Shown here piece by piece: positions 11,656-23,915 of a stretch of 64,000 nt of DNA (its first letter is position 1; each line of letters opens with the position of its first letter). Both the position numbers and the translations under genes were made by a program. The notes under the pieces are model-generated. The model was not told the origin of the DNA and searched no databases. It saw only the letters and a program-made list of their open reading frames with translations. Source of the DNA: Persicaria tinctoria (lineage: Eukaryota; Streptophyta; Magnoliopsida; Caryophyllales; Polygonaceae); assembly GCA_037127255.1 (NCBI GenBank), contig JBANSL010000005.1, forward strand, positions 59,101,409 to 59,165,408, given 5' to 3'.

Positions 11656-13115
11656 TGAAGGAGGGGAAACCTGTCGTTGATCCGCCAAAGTAAACTCAAA
11701 CCTATAACTAGTATATCAATAAGTAAGAGGTCGATCCCACAGAGAAATTATTATTCAAGTGTGATTCAAGTGCCAATCAAGTAACCAAATTGGGGGGTTT
11801 TTATGTGTGAAAGTTTCGCTTTTTTATCAAAGCAAAGTAAAGAGAGCAAAGCAAAGGAATTTGGTTTTTAGACAATTTAGGAGAAGCAATTCTACCTACA
11901 ATTTTCCACTTTATTGGATTGAAGCGATCCTTGTAACTTTTTCTCGTCCTATTAAGTTTCCTATGAATGCCCTTGTCCCGACCTAATATAGTTACTAGTC
12001 CAACCAGTCCTAGCAACCCTTATCAATCGAACAGTCCCTAAAGAAGGATTTAACCCAATTGATAGCTTTAAATTCAGAGATTAGCCAAGGTATTTGCAGT
12101 CCCTAAAGAGGGATTTAACAACACATTCAACTTCCTACTTATTCAATTAGTTCAACCAGCCCTAAAGGAACAACTTTGCCACTCAGGTTAAGGTTCACAA
12201 CCAGGAATCTACAAAACCTTAGCGATTGAATTGATCTAACAAGTTGGCCAGACAAGATAGAACAAAACAATAAACAATCAAGCACAAAGAAGTTGAAACA
12301 TTCAAATATAGGAAACAAGGAATGAGAATTAGAAACTCACAATCAATCCGAATAAAGCTTCAAATTGCAGGCAGAACAGATGAGTTTAGTTTCTCATGGA
12401 AGACATCGCTCAAAATCTCTAAAGCGTCTAATGAATGAAATAGAATAGAAGTTAAGTGCTGGAAAAATCACTAAAAGTCGGCCTTATAACACCCAAGTCG
12501 ACCATAAAACAAATAAAGAAGATCTAGGGGTTTTAATTATTTAAAACGCTGCGGATAAGCGCTGACGACCAATGTTGCGGGCGCAGCATCGGTGCTGCGC
12601 CCGCCGCACACTGTTTCCTCCAACCCTTTGCAAATTGATTGGCCGCGGGCGCCGCAAGGTTGCTTCGGCCGCAGCCAGGGCTTTTCACGGAAATCTATCA
12701 TGAATTCGCTCTTCTTGTCAACAGGAAAGTTGTAGTTCTCTGAAAGAGCTTTCCAACGCATGGTCATAATAGTCAATCGGACAACCGAGTCCTCCAGAAA
12801 GTGCAAAACAAGTTCAGCATGTCTGGCGACAACTTCTGCAGACTTGTTCTTCGTTTAGGTTTGCTTCTTCTTCTTTAGACCTCTTGAGATCTTCATGTAA
12901 GCTTCTCCGATCAACTAGACATTCTCTTATAATGCGTCATCAACCCATGCCTCATCCTTGGATCCACAGTTACCTGAAATAATCAATAAAAGTGTGTAGA
13001 TTCCGACTCCACTAACATAGAGAGCAAATATGCAAATTGTACTTAATCCATCCATGAAATGCATCTTAACTAAGCTAAATGCAACCTATTATGCCTACCT
13101 AAATGCATGCTATCA
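11656..13115 (-). mobile_element. Solo LTR (1460 bp) with TSD CATAC, in ULP1 intron 1
   Basis: The segment is bounded by TGAAGGAGG and ATGCTATCA (TG..CA on both strands) and by a perfect 5-bp duplication CATAC at 11651-11655 and 13116-13120. Minus-strand reading gives features common in Ty3 LTRs, including a GAAAGCTCTTTCAGAGAAC-like stretch and GTGGGATCGACCTC near the 3' part. No internal coding region or second LTR is present, so it is a solo LTR left by recombination. Confidence 0.85.
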
Positions 13116-16100
13116 CATACTTATGTGCGTTTTTTAGTAGTTTCCGTAGTTTATGGAAGTTGTATATGTAAATTCGTTGATTTGAACTATTTCTTTTCGT
13201 CAATTTTGCGGTGTGGCACTTTGTAAGTGCCTTTTTAGTGTTCTTCGTGTATGTGAATCTGTTTTCCATTCTTTCGATTGTTTGTGTTGATGATAGTGTA
13301 CTTATATACTGCTATGTTCATGTGTATGGGGCTGACACTGCCTGTTTTTGTGTTAGTTTATTGTAGTTCCAACAATGTCTGTGTTTGGATTTGGTATTTT
13401 GTGTTGTGTTTTGTGATGGTTATGTTATTTTACTATGTCTTTGTAACATTTTATTGTTATTGTTTATGGTTGTTTGTGTCATCACAGATTCTGTTACTGT
13501 ATATTTACATTGTTCTGTATGTTGTATCTTGTAGGAACTCAATCTTCTGATTCATCCACCTCTTATCCTGGTTCTGATGTAAGTTATTTTTTAGTTTGAT
13601 GAGCAAGTTGTAGTTTTTTCTTCATCTGATGGTTGTTTTTGTGCTTAATTGCCTGTTATTGATCAGGGTTTGGAATATTGCATTCCTGTTTCTAAGCGAT
13701 TTTGTTGTAGATCCAACATATATTTATATCCTTCTGTCTGTGATCTGATCAAGGAGCATTTGTGTCCTTCTCACTACAATACTCTACAAAAAAGTTGTGT
13801 TGGATGGGTGCTGACGCAAGGCACCAAAATGGTTACGAATTTTCAGCTTATGCATCAAATGGTGCTCCGTCAAGTACAAACAGAAAAAGAGAATGAGTTG
13901 TGGTTTAGAGTTGGTGGACATCTTGCACGTTTTTCAATTGCTGAGTTTCATGTTATTACAGGCCTTCCTTGTGAAGACTTGTTTGTAATATCCCAAAGAA
14001 AGTGTCAATATTTGAATTTTTTGGGCAGAAGAAAATGACTCATAATGAGTTACTTGATCGTTTCATATCTGAGAAAAAGATGTATAAGAAGAAGTTGATT
14101 ATGGAAAAGTTGTTGCTGATTGAGAGGTTAATTGTTTGTAGGAGCTCAGAAGTTGTAAGTGCACAATTCTTATCTCTTGCGTGCAATGAGAAGGAGTTTG
14201 AACTATATCCTTGGGGTAGAGAGTCATACACCCGTTTGTTGAAGTCATTGAAGAGTTCTTCTGTTGCAGATCGGAATGGGGTTAGGGGTTCTTATCAAAT
14301 GTATGTGTATTGCCTTGCATTCCAGGTATTGTGATTTAGTTATTGCATGTCTTATGTCATCATTTTTTTGTCTGTATCAGCACAACTTTAATGCTTATGT
14401 GAGCATTTTTTAAATATTGTTTTGTAGTGTCATAACGAGTTTTCTTTTGTAACAGGCTTGGATATTAGAAGCTTTCCCAGCTATCTCCGTTAATTTTGAC
14501 TGTAATTTTAAGATGTCTGATAGAGATCCATACTTGTTGCACTGGGAATGTGATTATAGCCAAGTATACGCTAAAGCTGAGAAGTTCTTTCATGGCGATT
14601 TGGTAATATTTTTATATTTTCTCTCTGAAATAACATTTTTATTTGATGCATCTTTTGGGTTTTTATTCTGATACATGCGTTTTGTCCAGACTCCGTTGTT
14701 CCCTATTTATGGGGAGTTTGCACACACCGAAAGAATGGCGTTTGCTGGTGAAAAAGATGATGTTGTAGTTGATGTAGTAGTTGATGCATCAGTTGAAGAA
14801 ATAGTTTCTGGACCTGTTGATGTGACTTTGTATGAGAGTCGTCGTGTTCGTAGAAAGGCATATGAAGCTAAATTTTCAAACAGGGTTCGCCAGGTTGAGG
14901 ATGAAGATGCTAATGTCTTGCAGAAACATGATGAAGGCGAGACCTCAAAGAAGAAGACACCTGTAAACAGAGGCAAGGCTGCTAGAAAGAAACATGATGG
15001 TAAGTTCTTTGAAACTGCTTTTGAAGTTTTCCCTGAGGGGGATAAAGAAGATGTAGGGACCTCAAAGAAGAGGAAATCTTCCATTGGAGGGATGGGTGGT
15101 AAAAAGAAACAGAAGGTGGAGTCCAGCGATACCTCTGAGGAATAGATTTTCCTAAGGAGGGATCGTTCTGCAAGTCGTGTTCTATTCAATCCATACATTG
15201 CTTTACACCCTAAAAAAATCTGTCAAGAGTGATGTAAAGACGCCTCGACAGAAGGCTTTAGTAGTGAGGACAGGTGGTAGAGTTATTCCTTCTAAGGACG
15301 CGAAGAGAGTTACTGCTGACACAGATTTGCATAAGGAGGTTGATGTGGTTGCTTCACCTTTCAAGAGATGTCGGTTGGGTAGTGATTCATGTGATCTATT
15401 AGAAGATGATGTCCCGCTAAATATTGTCTATCAGCGAAGGTATAAGGTGAAGAAGAATGGTGGTGTGGGTAGTGGTAGGCCAGTATATGATAGTACTGTT
15501 GACAAGTCTTTTGTTATTCCTTCAGTTCCTGTTGCTGATACTGAGGGTTCCCATGGAGTGGAGCCCGTAGATATTCATGGTGCAGTCTCTACATCTGATT
15601 GTCAAGTCAGTGTTGGTGATGACAAGGGTGAAGATTTTACTACCGATACCCATTCTTCCAAATCTTGTGGTGAAGTTCCTGTTTGCGACGACAAGGTTGA
15701 TGTTTTGGCCGCTGACACCCATTCCCCTAAATCCGATAAATTGGATGGTGGTCAAACTGCGAGGCTATATGTTTTGGCCGAGCTTGCAGATGTCATTGAT
15801 TGTGGTGACATCGTTGAAGGAGTCGAGACACCTTCTGGTGACAATGATGGACAGGGTGATGTACCGACCCCTTCTGTGCTGAGGTCACCCCGGGGGAGTG
15901 TTGAAGCACATGATTTTATTGATGGGCGGTCTGTGCTTGGGCAAACATCTGCTACTTGTGAAAATGAAGATGTTTGCATTTCAAGCGATGAAGCTGACAA
16001 AATAGCAGTGTCATCAGAGAAAGTGGAAGATATTGAAGATGTTTCTCCTCAAATGGATGCTAACGATGATTCAACTTGTGAGTTGCCTCCAAAAACGCAT

Positions 16101-16422
16101 GGTGATGCTTTTGCTTCTTCTCTCCCATCTCATCCTGACTGGGTGAAGGAGATTTATAGGAGGATTGAGAAGCTTGAAGAGGTCCCTAAAATTATGTATC
16201 TGTTGTCTGCGAGGGTTGATGCAATTGAAACAAAGATTGTTGAGTTGAATGGGAGCCTTCAAGTGTTTGGTGAGATGTCGAATTGGTATGATGAGCTTGA
16301 GGTTAGGGTTTCTAATTATGAGGCTTTGTTTGAGAGGTTTCAGTCAAACCCTGTCAAGCCTGATGGTAAGGACACTTTTGCAAAAGTTGATGATGAAAGT
16401 TTTAGTGGTGCTAAGTGTTAGG

Positions 16423-16730
16423 ACACACCTATGAAGGCTGATGATAAGCACATTGTTGGTAAGTCTGCGAGCTCTCCTGCGGTAGTTGTGGATGAAAGTG
16501 CCAGTGGTGGTAAGTGCTAGGGCACACATGTGAAGGCTGATGATAAGCACATTGCTGGTAAGTCTGTGAGCTCTCCTGCGATAGTTGATGGTGAACATGT
16601 CAGGTGTGGTAAGCCACAGGACACACCTGTGAAGGCTGATGATAAGCACGTTCCTGGCAAGCCTGACGACACTCCTGCGAGTGGTGATGATGAACGTGTC
16701 AGTGGTAGTGAACCCCAGGCCACACCTGTG
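16423..16730 (+). repeat. 99-bp in-frame tandem repeat in the ULP1 linker
   Basis: The unit starting ACACCTGTGAAGGCTGATGA begins at about 16424, 16522, 16621 and 16720. Each copy encodes a version of DTPVKADDKHIVGKS. At the same codon the copies read TAG (16419), TAG (16518), CAG (16617) and CAG (16716), all exactly 99 bases apart. The two stops therefore correspond to Gln codons changed C to T. Confidence 0.85.
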
Positions 16731-17073
16731 AAGGCTGTTGTTGAAGATGTGAACAAAATTTTGAATGATGTTGTGTCTGATCTTCAGCAGTCTTTCCCTG
16801 ACGAGGAGTTAATGTTGAAATCATCTCCCGCTTTTCGTGAAGTTGACCAACTAAAGGCTTCCAATCTTATCTCATCAAACAATACATTCTTGTATGGTCC
16901 AGTTGAGGAAGTGAAGAAAGTGAGGATGCCAAAGCATGCCCCTAAGAAATCACTGATCAGCTCGGAAGATCATGAATTTATTTATGGACTCGTAAAGAAA
17001 CAAAGGTATGGTTTATTTTAATGTTTAGTATTTTGTATGAAATGATGTTTTTATTGTATTAGTTACAACATCT

Positions 17074-17078
<5 letters not shown>

Positions 17079-17155
<77 letters not shown>
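17079..17155. repeat. (TA)n microsatellite
   Basis: An uninterrupted run of TA dinucleotides in the intron before the 48-bp ULP1 exon. Confidence 0.95.
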
Positions 17156-17158
<3 letters not shown>

Positions 17159-17251
17159 TGCTTTGTGTAATCTTTGGCAGGAATTTTTCCAGCGGATTTG
17201 ATTGAAGAATATGTGGTTTGATTGTCAGGTAATAACTTGTTGTATTTCTGC

Positions 17252-17371
<120 letters not shown>

Positions 17372-18179
17372 GATTAGATTTTATTGTATTAGTTGATTGT
17401 TGAATTCACTTTTTTATTACTTTGTTTAGCATCTAGAAGCAGGTTTGATTCACATTAGGAAGCACATTCATGAGGACCCTGTCAAGTATCGAGATGTTCT
17501 TGTTCTTGATTGGCTATTTTATCTAAAGTACCTTCCTGACTATGCTTCAAGTTATCGGGAAGACATAGCTCTTGAATCCAACACCGAGGAGTATTTTGTC
17601 GGTACGTGCCTTGCTGATTATGGGAAGCCATGGGCATCTGTAAAGAAAATCTACACAATTTTCAACGTGATAAAAAAGCACTGGGTGGCGTTGGAGATTA
17701 AAATTGAGGATAGGGTAATCAGTGTGTTCGATTGCAATGTCCCTGCCGTTAGGGAAGGTGTTCTTGAAGAACAATTGCAACCGTTTTCTTTTTGGCTCCC
17801 AATTCATTTGGCAAAGGCTGGGCTATTCAAAAACTTCGATTCCTCTCCTTTCCAGCTATACATGGTTCCTGATTTAATGCATGATTCTACTGGGTATCTA
17901 TTTGTTATCTTGTTTTGTTCTTTGGTTATGTTTATATACTTGTTATTTATGTTCTTACATTACATTGTTTCTTTTTTTGTCTACAGGGCTTCATGTGGTG
18001 TGTTTACATTAAAAGCGATTGAAGCTTCTGTATTTGGGGGAGATGTTAAAAATTTCAACAACGAAAAGATCTTTCGTTTCAGAGAACTCATGTGTACAGA
18101 TCTAATCAAAGAAACTTGGAGTTTTAAATTTTAAAACCAGTAGTTAGATAGGTTGTTGTTGTGTAAATGGGGAAGTTTG

Positions 18180-18960
18180 GATGTAATCTGACATATTAAG
18201 TGCTCAAAATAGACAAGTGAACATTATGGGCTGACACCGGGTGGTTAAGTACGAAAATAGCGGTGATACTGATGTTAGTTTCAAGCAGTGTTGAGACTGT
18301 TGTTGTATTTTGCTGAACAATAGGTTAAATTTTGCACAGAAATTGATCTTTGTGAATTTTTTCCCATTATGAACATATTTTTCCTTAAAATAATTTTTGA
18401 ATTTTTAAATATATATTTTCTTACGCTGCTGTCTTATTTTTGGTCATTGTACGAATTAAATTTCATACCATGGTTGATTGGCGAAATTTGCTCAACATGA
18501 TCATATTTTTGCTGAACAATAGGTTAAATTTTGCAAAACAATTGATCTTTGTGAATTTGCGCTCAATATGATCTTATTTTTCCTTAATATAATTTTTGAA
18601 TCTTTAAATATATATTTTTTTACAATGCTGCCTTTTTTTTGGTCATCGTTAGAATTAAATTGCATACCATGGTCGATTGGTGAAAATTTGCTCAACATGA
18701 TCATATTTTTGTTGAACAATAGGTTAAATTTTGCACAACAATTGATCTTTGTGAATTTGTGCCCAATATGATATTATTTTTCCTTAATATAATTTTTGAA
18801 TTTTTAAATATATTTCTTTTCATGATGTTGTCTTTATTTTTCCATAATTAGAATTAAATTGCACACCATGGTCGATTTGTGGAAATTTGCTCAACATGAT
18901 CTTATTTTTGCTGAACAATAGGTTAAATTTTGCACAACAATAGGATTAGGACGAAATTGG
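18180..18960. repeat. ~200-bp tandem spacer unit (four copies)
   Basis: The string TGAACAATAGGTTAAATTTT recurs at about 18313, 18512, 18711 and 18911, giving a ~199-bp period. Each unit also holds TTGATCTTTGTGAATTT and a CACCATGGTCGATTGG-like stretch. It is related to the 190-bp array at 33.2-34.4 kb and marks the spacer between the ULP1 gene and RING copy 1. Confidence 0.8.
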
Positions 18961-19038
18961 TGGTTGGGTTATTTGAAACCTCAAGACAGGAGACCGTGGC
19001 CCATTTCCTGATCAAAGAAGTTGGCCAAATTCAGTTAC

Positions 19039-19049
19039 TTTATTTAAGG
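19039..19049 (+). promoter_or_regulatory. Putative TATA box of RING-H2 copy 1
   Basis: TTTATTTAAGG lies ~270 bases upstream of the start codon, followed by a C/T-rich leader and an intron-like stretch (donor AAGGTGCC near 19180, acceptor before the ATG). The paralogue has a similar arrangement. Assignment is by position and motif only. Confidence 0.35.
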
Positions 19050-19312
19050 CGGTATTCTTCATTGTTTCTTCAAGAGTCCAACGTCATTTCAACCCTTTCC
19101 ACTCTCTTCCGCATTACCGTCTCTCCAAGTCTTTTTGTCGTCCTCCACACGCTCTTCCTCTTTCTGGAGTTTTCTTCACAAGGTGCCCCCTTTCTTATGT
19201 AGTTCTCTCCCTTTCGTTCTCCTGTAAACTTTATACAATCGGTTAGGGTTTTGATTTCAGCAAGTTATATGAGTGTATATTTATTTTATTTGTGTATGTT
19301 TTGTATCCCTAG

Positions 19313-19954
19313 ATGGCACTTCCAACTACAACTCAAATTGGTCATTACACTGTCGGCTCTTTTGAAGTGGTAATCACACCAAGGCAGACGCCTGTGTATG
19401 GACCTAGCACATTGCACGTGGCTATTAATTCTGAAAGAATCCCTGAGCTGTTCCTGGACCATTTCACTGAGTGGAATGGGTTGCTGATGACTTATGAACA
19501 ATGTGATCAGGTGGTACATGAAGCAGGGGTCACTGCTGTGGTTCGAACTCAAGTAGCCAATCTGATGTTAATGGATTATACTCACAGGTGGTTTTCAGGC
19601 GATGCTGAGTTCGTTGAATATGGTCTCTGCCCAGATCTCATTATCGATGTACATTACATTGAAGACTCTAAAAATGACATGAGCTCTGATTCAAGCTCTC
19701 AATTTGAGATGAGCATCGACTCTGAAGAGGATGTGGATCCCCCAGCTTCTCCAGAAAATGCAGACCAAAATGGCTATTTACAAGAGGCACCTCAACCAGA
19801 ACAGGATTGGGACCAGTGCTCAATATGTCTTGATCAGATGCTGCCATCAATTCCTGTCATCCGGACACTGTGTGATCATACCTTCCACACAGGGTGTCTT
19901 CTAGAGTGGGCGTCGTATCAACCCATTTGTCCACAATGTCGATCACCCTTTTAG
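19313..19954 (+). CDS. RING-H2 finger E3 ubiquitin ligase (copy 1, intact)
   Basis: Predicted E3 ubiquitin ligase. The 213-residue frame is open and starts MALPTTTQIGHYTVGSFEVV. Residues 1-120 form a conserved N-terminal region shared with copy 2 (VYGPSTLHVAINS; TQVANLMLMDYTHRWF; EFVEYGLCPDLIIDVHY). Residues ~122-165 are acidic and Ser-rich. The C-terminal end is a RING-H2 finger with all eight ligands: CSIC, then CDHTFH, then C, and finally CPQC (C3H2C3), with the usual Trp before the last pair. RING-H2 fingers recruit E2 enzymes; the substrate is unknown. There is no signal peptide or membrane segment. It sits between the ULP1 gene and its own paralogue inside a MULE-type complex. A TATA-like box and a probable leader intron lie upstream. 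It is the best-preserved gene of the window. It could be a captured host gene or an element-encoded gene. Confidence 0.85.
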   Translation: MALPTTTQIGHYTVGSFEVVITPRQTPVYGPSTLHVAINSERIPELFLDHFTEWNGLLMTYEQCDQVVHEAGVTAVVRTQVANLMLMDYTHRWFSGDAEFVEYGLCPDLIIDVHYIEDSKNDMSSDSSSQFEMSIDSEEDVDPPASPENADQNGYLQEAPQPEQDWDQCSICLDQMLPSIPVIRTLCDHTFHTGCLLEWASYQPICPQCRSPF

Positions 19955-21451
19955 GCATATTTGTAATGTATATGTGCTTGGAAAAGACATTGTAGTTGCA
20001 CCTATTTTGCGGTAGTTAATATAATGGAATGTATGGTATGAATGGAAGTTGGTGTCTGGCCCCCTTTTTGTATCTGATTTCCATTCCAATCATACCAATG
20101 TATTTTGTAACTATTTGACATAACTGGTGTTTGTAAATGTATAATATTTGTTTGTGTATGATACTGTGTTTTATTTGAGGAAGAAAGACCACCTGAACTT
20201 TGATGAATATGCTTATATATTATGTGTGGTGACAGTGGCCTAGTTTTTTTGTTGTTGAAGTGTATATTTTGTGAAGAGGTTTTTAATGCCCAAAGTATTG
20301 TTGACATTTCTTGTCCGATTAGTTTAAAGTAATGGCGACACCATACTTGTATTCTTTCATTTTGCATTGTGTCTGGTGACACTAGGTGTTTGGTGTCCCA
20401 AGTAGTGCTGACAGTGATATCAGTTACAATTAGTGGTGACACTGGTTTCCCCCCTCTGATATTGAAGTCTTGTATTCTATGATTTTTGAAGTGTATGTAT
20501 TTGTATTTTTTTTCTTTTTATAGTGTATGTGGTAGGCACTATGTGGTTGAGATGCAAAGTATTGGTGTCACTCATATTATATTTCAAGTAGTGATGACAC
20601 GAGTGTTGTATATATTTTTTTTAAGTGTATGGGTTGAAAGAGGATTTTAATGCCCATATTATTGTTGACATTGTGGGTTATATTAGTTTGAATTTGTGGT
20701 GTCACCAGTTTGATTGTTTTTGATATTGAATTTCACGTGGTGACACTAGGTGTTTTAGACCCAAAGTAGTGCTGACACTGATACTAGTTACAAATAGGGG
20801 TAACCCTACACTTGTATATTTTGATTTTGATGTGTATGTGGTTGCCAGAGGTGTTTAATGCACATAGTATTACACCAAACTTGTATTAGTTACAACTAGG
20901 GGTGATACCAGTCTTGTACTCTATGATTTTGGGAGTGTATGTTGTGTAATTTATATTTGCTCAACAATAGATTATTTTTGCATCGCACTTGAGACTTGTG
21001 AAATTTTGTCCATTATGATTCAATTTTATTTGTCAATATAATTTTATAGTTTCTTAATAGAGTGTTACACAACGTGGTCTTAATTTTCTCAATGATAGAA
21101 TAAAGTTGCACAATGTGTGGGGTGATTGGTGTAATTTTGCTCAACATCACCTTATTTTTGCTCAATAGTAGTTTATAGTTGCACAACAATCGATCCTTTT
21201 GAAATATTCTCATAATGATTATATTTTTTGTCAATATAATTTTATAATTTTCCAATAATATTGTTTTTGCATCATGTTATTATTTTTGCTCATCATTAGA
21301 TTAAAATTTCACAACACCGGCTACTGGTGAAAATTTGCTAAACATGATCTTATTTTTGCTTATCAACAGATTAATTTTGCACAAATCTTTAAATTTTTTA
21401 TATTGCCTTCAACATAGCTGTTGGGCTTAGTTTAGAGATGCCCGACCCATT
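19955..21451. repeat. Spacer with GTGGTGACACT motifs and TTGCTCAAC unit
   Basis: From 20220 to 20920 the words GTGGTGACACTAG and GTGCTGACACTG recur many times, together with TTTAATGCCCA(A/T)AGTATT. From 20950 to 21400 the TTGCTCAAC..TTATTTTTGCTCAA unit appears in about two degenerate copies. No gene is visible. Confidence 0.7.
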
Positions 21452-21463
21452 TCCCGCTTATTT
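21452..21463 (+). promoter_or_regulatory. Putative TATA box of RING-H2 copy 2
   Basis: GCTTATTTATAC lies ~500 bases upstream of the start codon. A C/T-rich leader (21500-21565) and a probable leader intron with donor near AAGGTGAG (21567) and acceptor TGTAG (~21947) follow. Confidence 0.35.
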
Positions 21464-21961
21464 ATACGGTGCTTAAACGTTGTTCAGATTGTCTGCAAGT
21501 CGTTTCATATCCTTCTTCTTGTTCATCTTCATCCTCTCTCGTTCTCATTAAGATTTCTTCTTCTCAAGGTGAGATTCCGGTTGTGGTATGTACTCCTTTC
21601 CGTTTTCTTCCTTTAAAAAAAACGTTATCGGTTATTTTGATGTACTGTTTCAGCAAATTTCTTATTGTTGTATTCTCCGATTTTCGTTGAACTTACCCTT
21701 GGTTTTTAGTCTATTAATATTCATATATTGGTGTTTGTCTTGATTATTTCGTATTGCATTATACTCTGTGGGTGTTGTGTGATTCTTACTGTCATTAAAA
21801 GTCATCAGTTAGGATTTTTCCAGTTTTTTCAGACATTTTTTCTCTTTTGTCTTTCTGAAATGTTTATTTCTTATTAATATCAATGTAATGTTTTATTTTT
21901 AAGTGAATGTCTAATATATGAGTATATTTTGATTTTGTCTGTGTAGGTTTTCTCTCTTTCA

Positions 21962-22597
21962 ATGGCATTCCCAACCTATACTGAACTAGATTACGACTAC
22001 ATTGTTGGTACTTATGAAGTTGAAGTATCAGCATCTGAGTCATACTGGTATGGACCGAGTCTACTTGTTGTGTCCATCCACTCTGACAGCATTCCCTTAA
22101 CATTCTATCATACGTCTACTTGAAATGGTATGCCTATGAGTCTAGCCCGCTGCAACGAAGTGCTACATGATACAGGAGTAACTGTTGAGGTTAGAAACCA
22201 GGTAGCCAATCTGCTTCTAATGGATTACACTAGAAGTTGGTTTGACGCCGATGCTGATCTTGTTGAGTATGGTCTTTGTCCCAACATCACCATCAATGTA
22301 CATTTTTATGATGACTCTTCGTCTGATTCAAGCTATGAGTCCGACATAAACGATGACATTCATATGGAGGTTGACCAAGCAGATCATCCAGCACCTCCAG
22401 AGCCTATGGATGTTGACGGATTAAGGGAGATATATCACCTTGATCTTGATGATGAAGAATGTACAATATGCCTGCTTCCAATGTTGGAGTCAGATCCTGT
22501 TCTTCAAACGCCATGCCAACATCACTTTCATCCAAATTGTTTACGATCTTGGCTTTTAGTTCAAAACAAATGTCCTCTTTGCCGAGCAGAACTCTAG
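21962..22597 (+). pseudogene. RING-H2 finger E3 ligase copy 2 with nonsense codon 54
   Basis: A paralogue of the gene at 19313, collinear over its whole length. It starts MAFPTYTELDYDYIVGTYEV and ends in a RING-H2 finger with CTIC, CQHHFH, C and CPLC, all eight ligands present. Codon 54 (22121-22123) is TGA; the aligned codon in copy 1 is Trp54 (EWNG), so this is a single TGG to TGA change. Translation might restart at the ATG at 22130 (MPMSLARCNEVLHDTGVTVE), giving a 155-residue protein that keeps the second half of the N-terminal region and the whole RING. Spacing and flanking repeats mirror copy 1, so the pair arose by segmental duplication within the element. Whether it is a pseudogene or a truncated functional gene cannot be decided here. 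Confidence 0.8.
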
Positions 22598-23247
22598 TTG
22601 TATATGATATAAGTGCAGTATGTAATTTTGTATGGTACTGATGTAACCTAAAATACATTTTATGAATGAAATTTGTCCTTGATCACATTTCTTTCTGATT
22701 TCTATTCAAATTATAGTAATCTTTGATATTTAAGTAGGACATTTGGTGTGACACTAGTTGATCATATTGGTGGTTTCTGCTATTGAAGTTTATGGCTTGA
22801 CATTTTCTGATATTGAAACTTATGTGAGTGACACTAGTTGGGTAAGTCTCAAAGTAGCAGTGACACTGATATTAGGTACATTTACTTTGAGACCATGGGC
22901 TTGTATTCTTTTTGTGATTTTCAAGTGTATGAGGTTGCACGAATTGGCAAGTGTTCAAAGTCTTTTATTACATTGTTTACATTGTTGGTTAGAGTAATTG
23001 GATCTATTGGTGACACCATTCTTATAATTTTGGTTGTTTTCTGTTTTTGAAGTTTTTGTGATGACACTAGGTGGATAAGGCCAAAAGTAGTGCTGACACG
23101 AGTTAGTTAATGTCCACCAACGATAATTGTAACTCAAATAACTGTAATCCGTTTTCAGTTTATAGTTTTACAGTTTTGACAGTTTTTTTTTATAGTTACT
23201 CTGTAATGAACTGTCACAAATAACTGCTACAAGATGAAAATTGTCTA
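22598..23247. other. Spacer with GTGACACTAG motifs
   Basis: No gene. The words TGACACTAG and GTAGTGCTGACAC recur between 22745 and 23105, as in the preceding spacer. The end (23110-23247) carries TAACTGT-like words and is the left flank of the CACTA insertion. Confidence 0.6.
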
Positions 23248-23266
23248 ATTCACTAGTACAGAAAGC

Positions 23267-23700
23267 CGGTTTTACCTCGGTTCCGTGTGCAAGCTTTACC
23301 ACGGTTCTGAACCGAGGTAAAAGTTGCTATAGTAAATCTGTTTACCACGTGAACATAACCGTGGTAAAACAGCACACCCGTGGTAAATCTGTTCGGAGTG
23401 GTGGGCTTTTGGAACCGTGGTAAATATGAGAACCGTGGTAAATAGGTCACGTGGTAAATATTTTGAACCGTGGTAAAACAGCACACCCGTGGTAAATCTG
23501 TTCGTAGTACTAGGCTTTTGAAACCGTGGTAAATCTGAAAACCGTGGTAAATAGATCGCGTGGTAAATATTTTGAACCGTGGTAATTGTGTTTTGAACCG
23601 AAGTAAATATGTATTGCGGTGATTTTTTTTGAACCGTGGTAAATTGTACAACTGAAGTAAAATCGAATCGTAGTATCATTAATATCCGTCGTAAATTTGT
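23267..23700. repeat. Left subterminal repeats of the CACTA element
   Basis: About ten copies of ACCGTGGTAAAT or variants are spaced roughly 18-60 bases apart. The right end (27425-27680) has fewer copies in mixed orientation. In CACTA elements such repeats bind the TNPA-type protein. Confidence 0.85.
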
Positions 23701-23719
23701 AAGCCGACATAGTCTTATA

Positions 23720-23754
<35 letters not shown>

Positions 23755-23757
23755 ATA
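23720..23757. repeat. (AAAT)n microsatellite
   Basis: About nine AAAT units at the inner edge of the CACTA subterminal repeats. Confidence 0.95.
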
Positions 23758-23915
23758 GGTAAAGAGCTATATATACATATAGATCCGCACAAAAAATTAC
23801 TCTCTTTTAACATATATTAACTCGTAATGGAAATGAAAATAGTATCAACGATAATATTTGATTAATAAAACACAATCTGCATTACCCTACCCTATCATTT
23901 GTCCAGACATGCATG

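Noticed and set aside
13278..13550. 90-codon hydrophobic frame resembling a membrane protein
   Set aside because: It lies in T-rich intron DNA between the first two ULP1 exons; T-rich sequence gives Phe/Leu/Val-rich readings.
23253..23710. Minus-strand frames rich in LPRF/FTTV repeats
   Set aside because: They are readings through the ACCGTGGTAAAT subterminal repeats of the CACTA element, not proteins.
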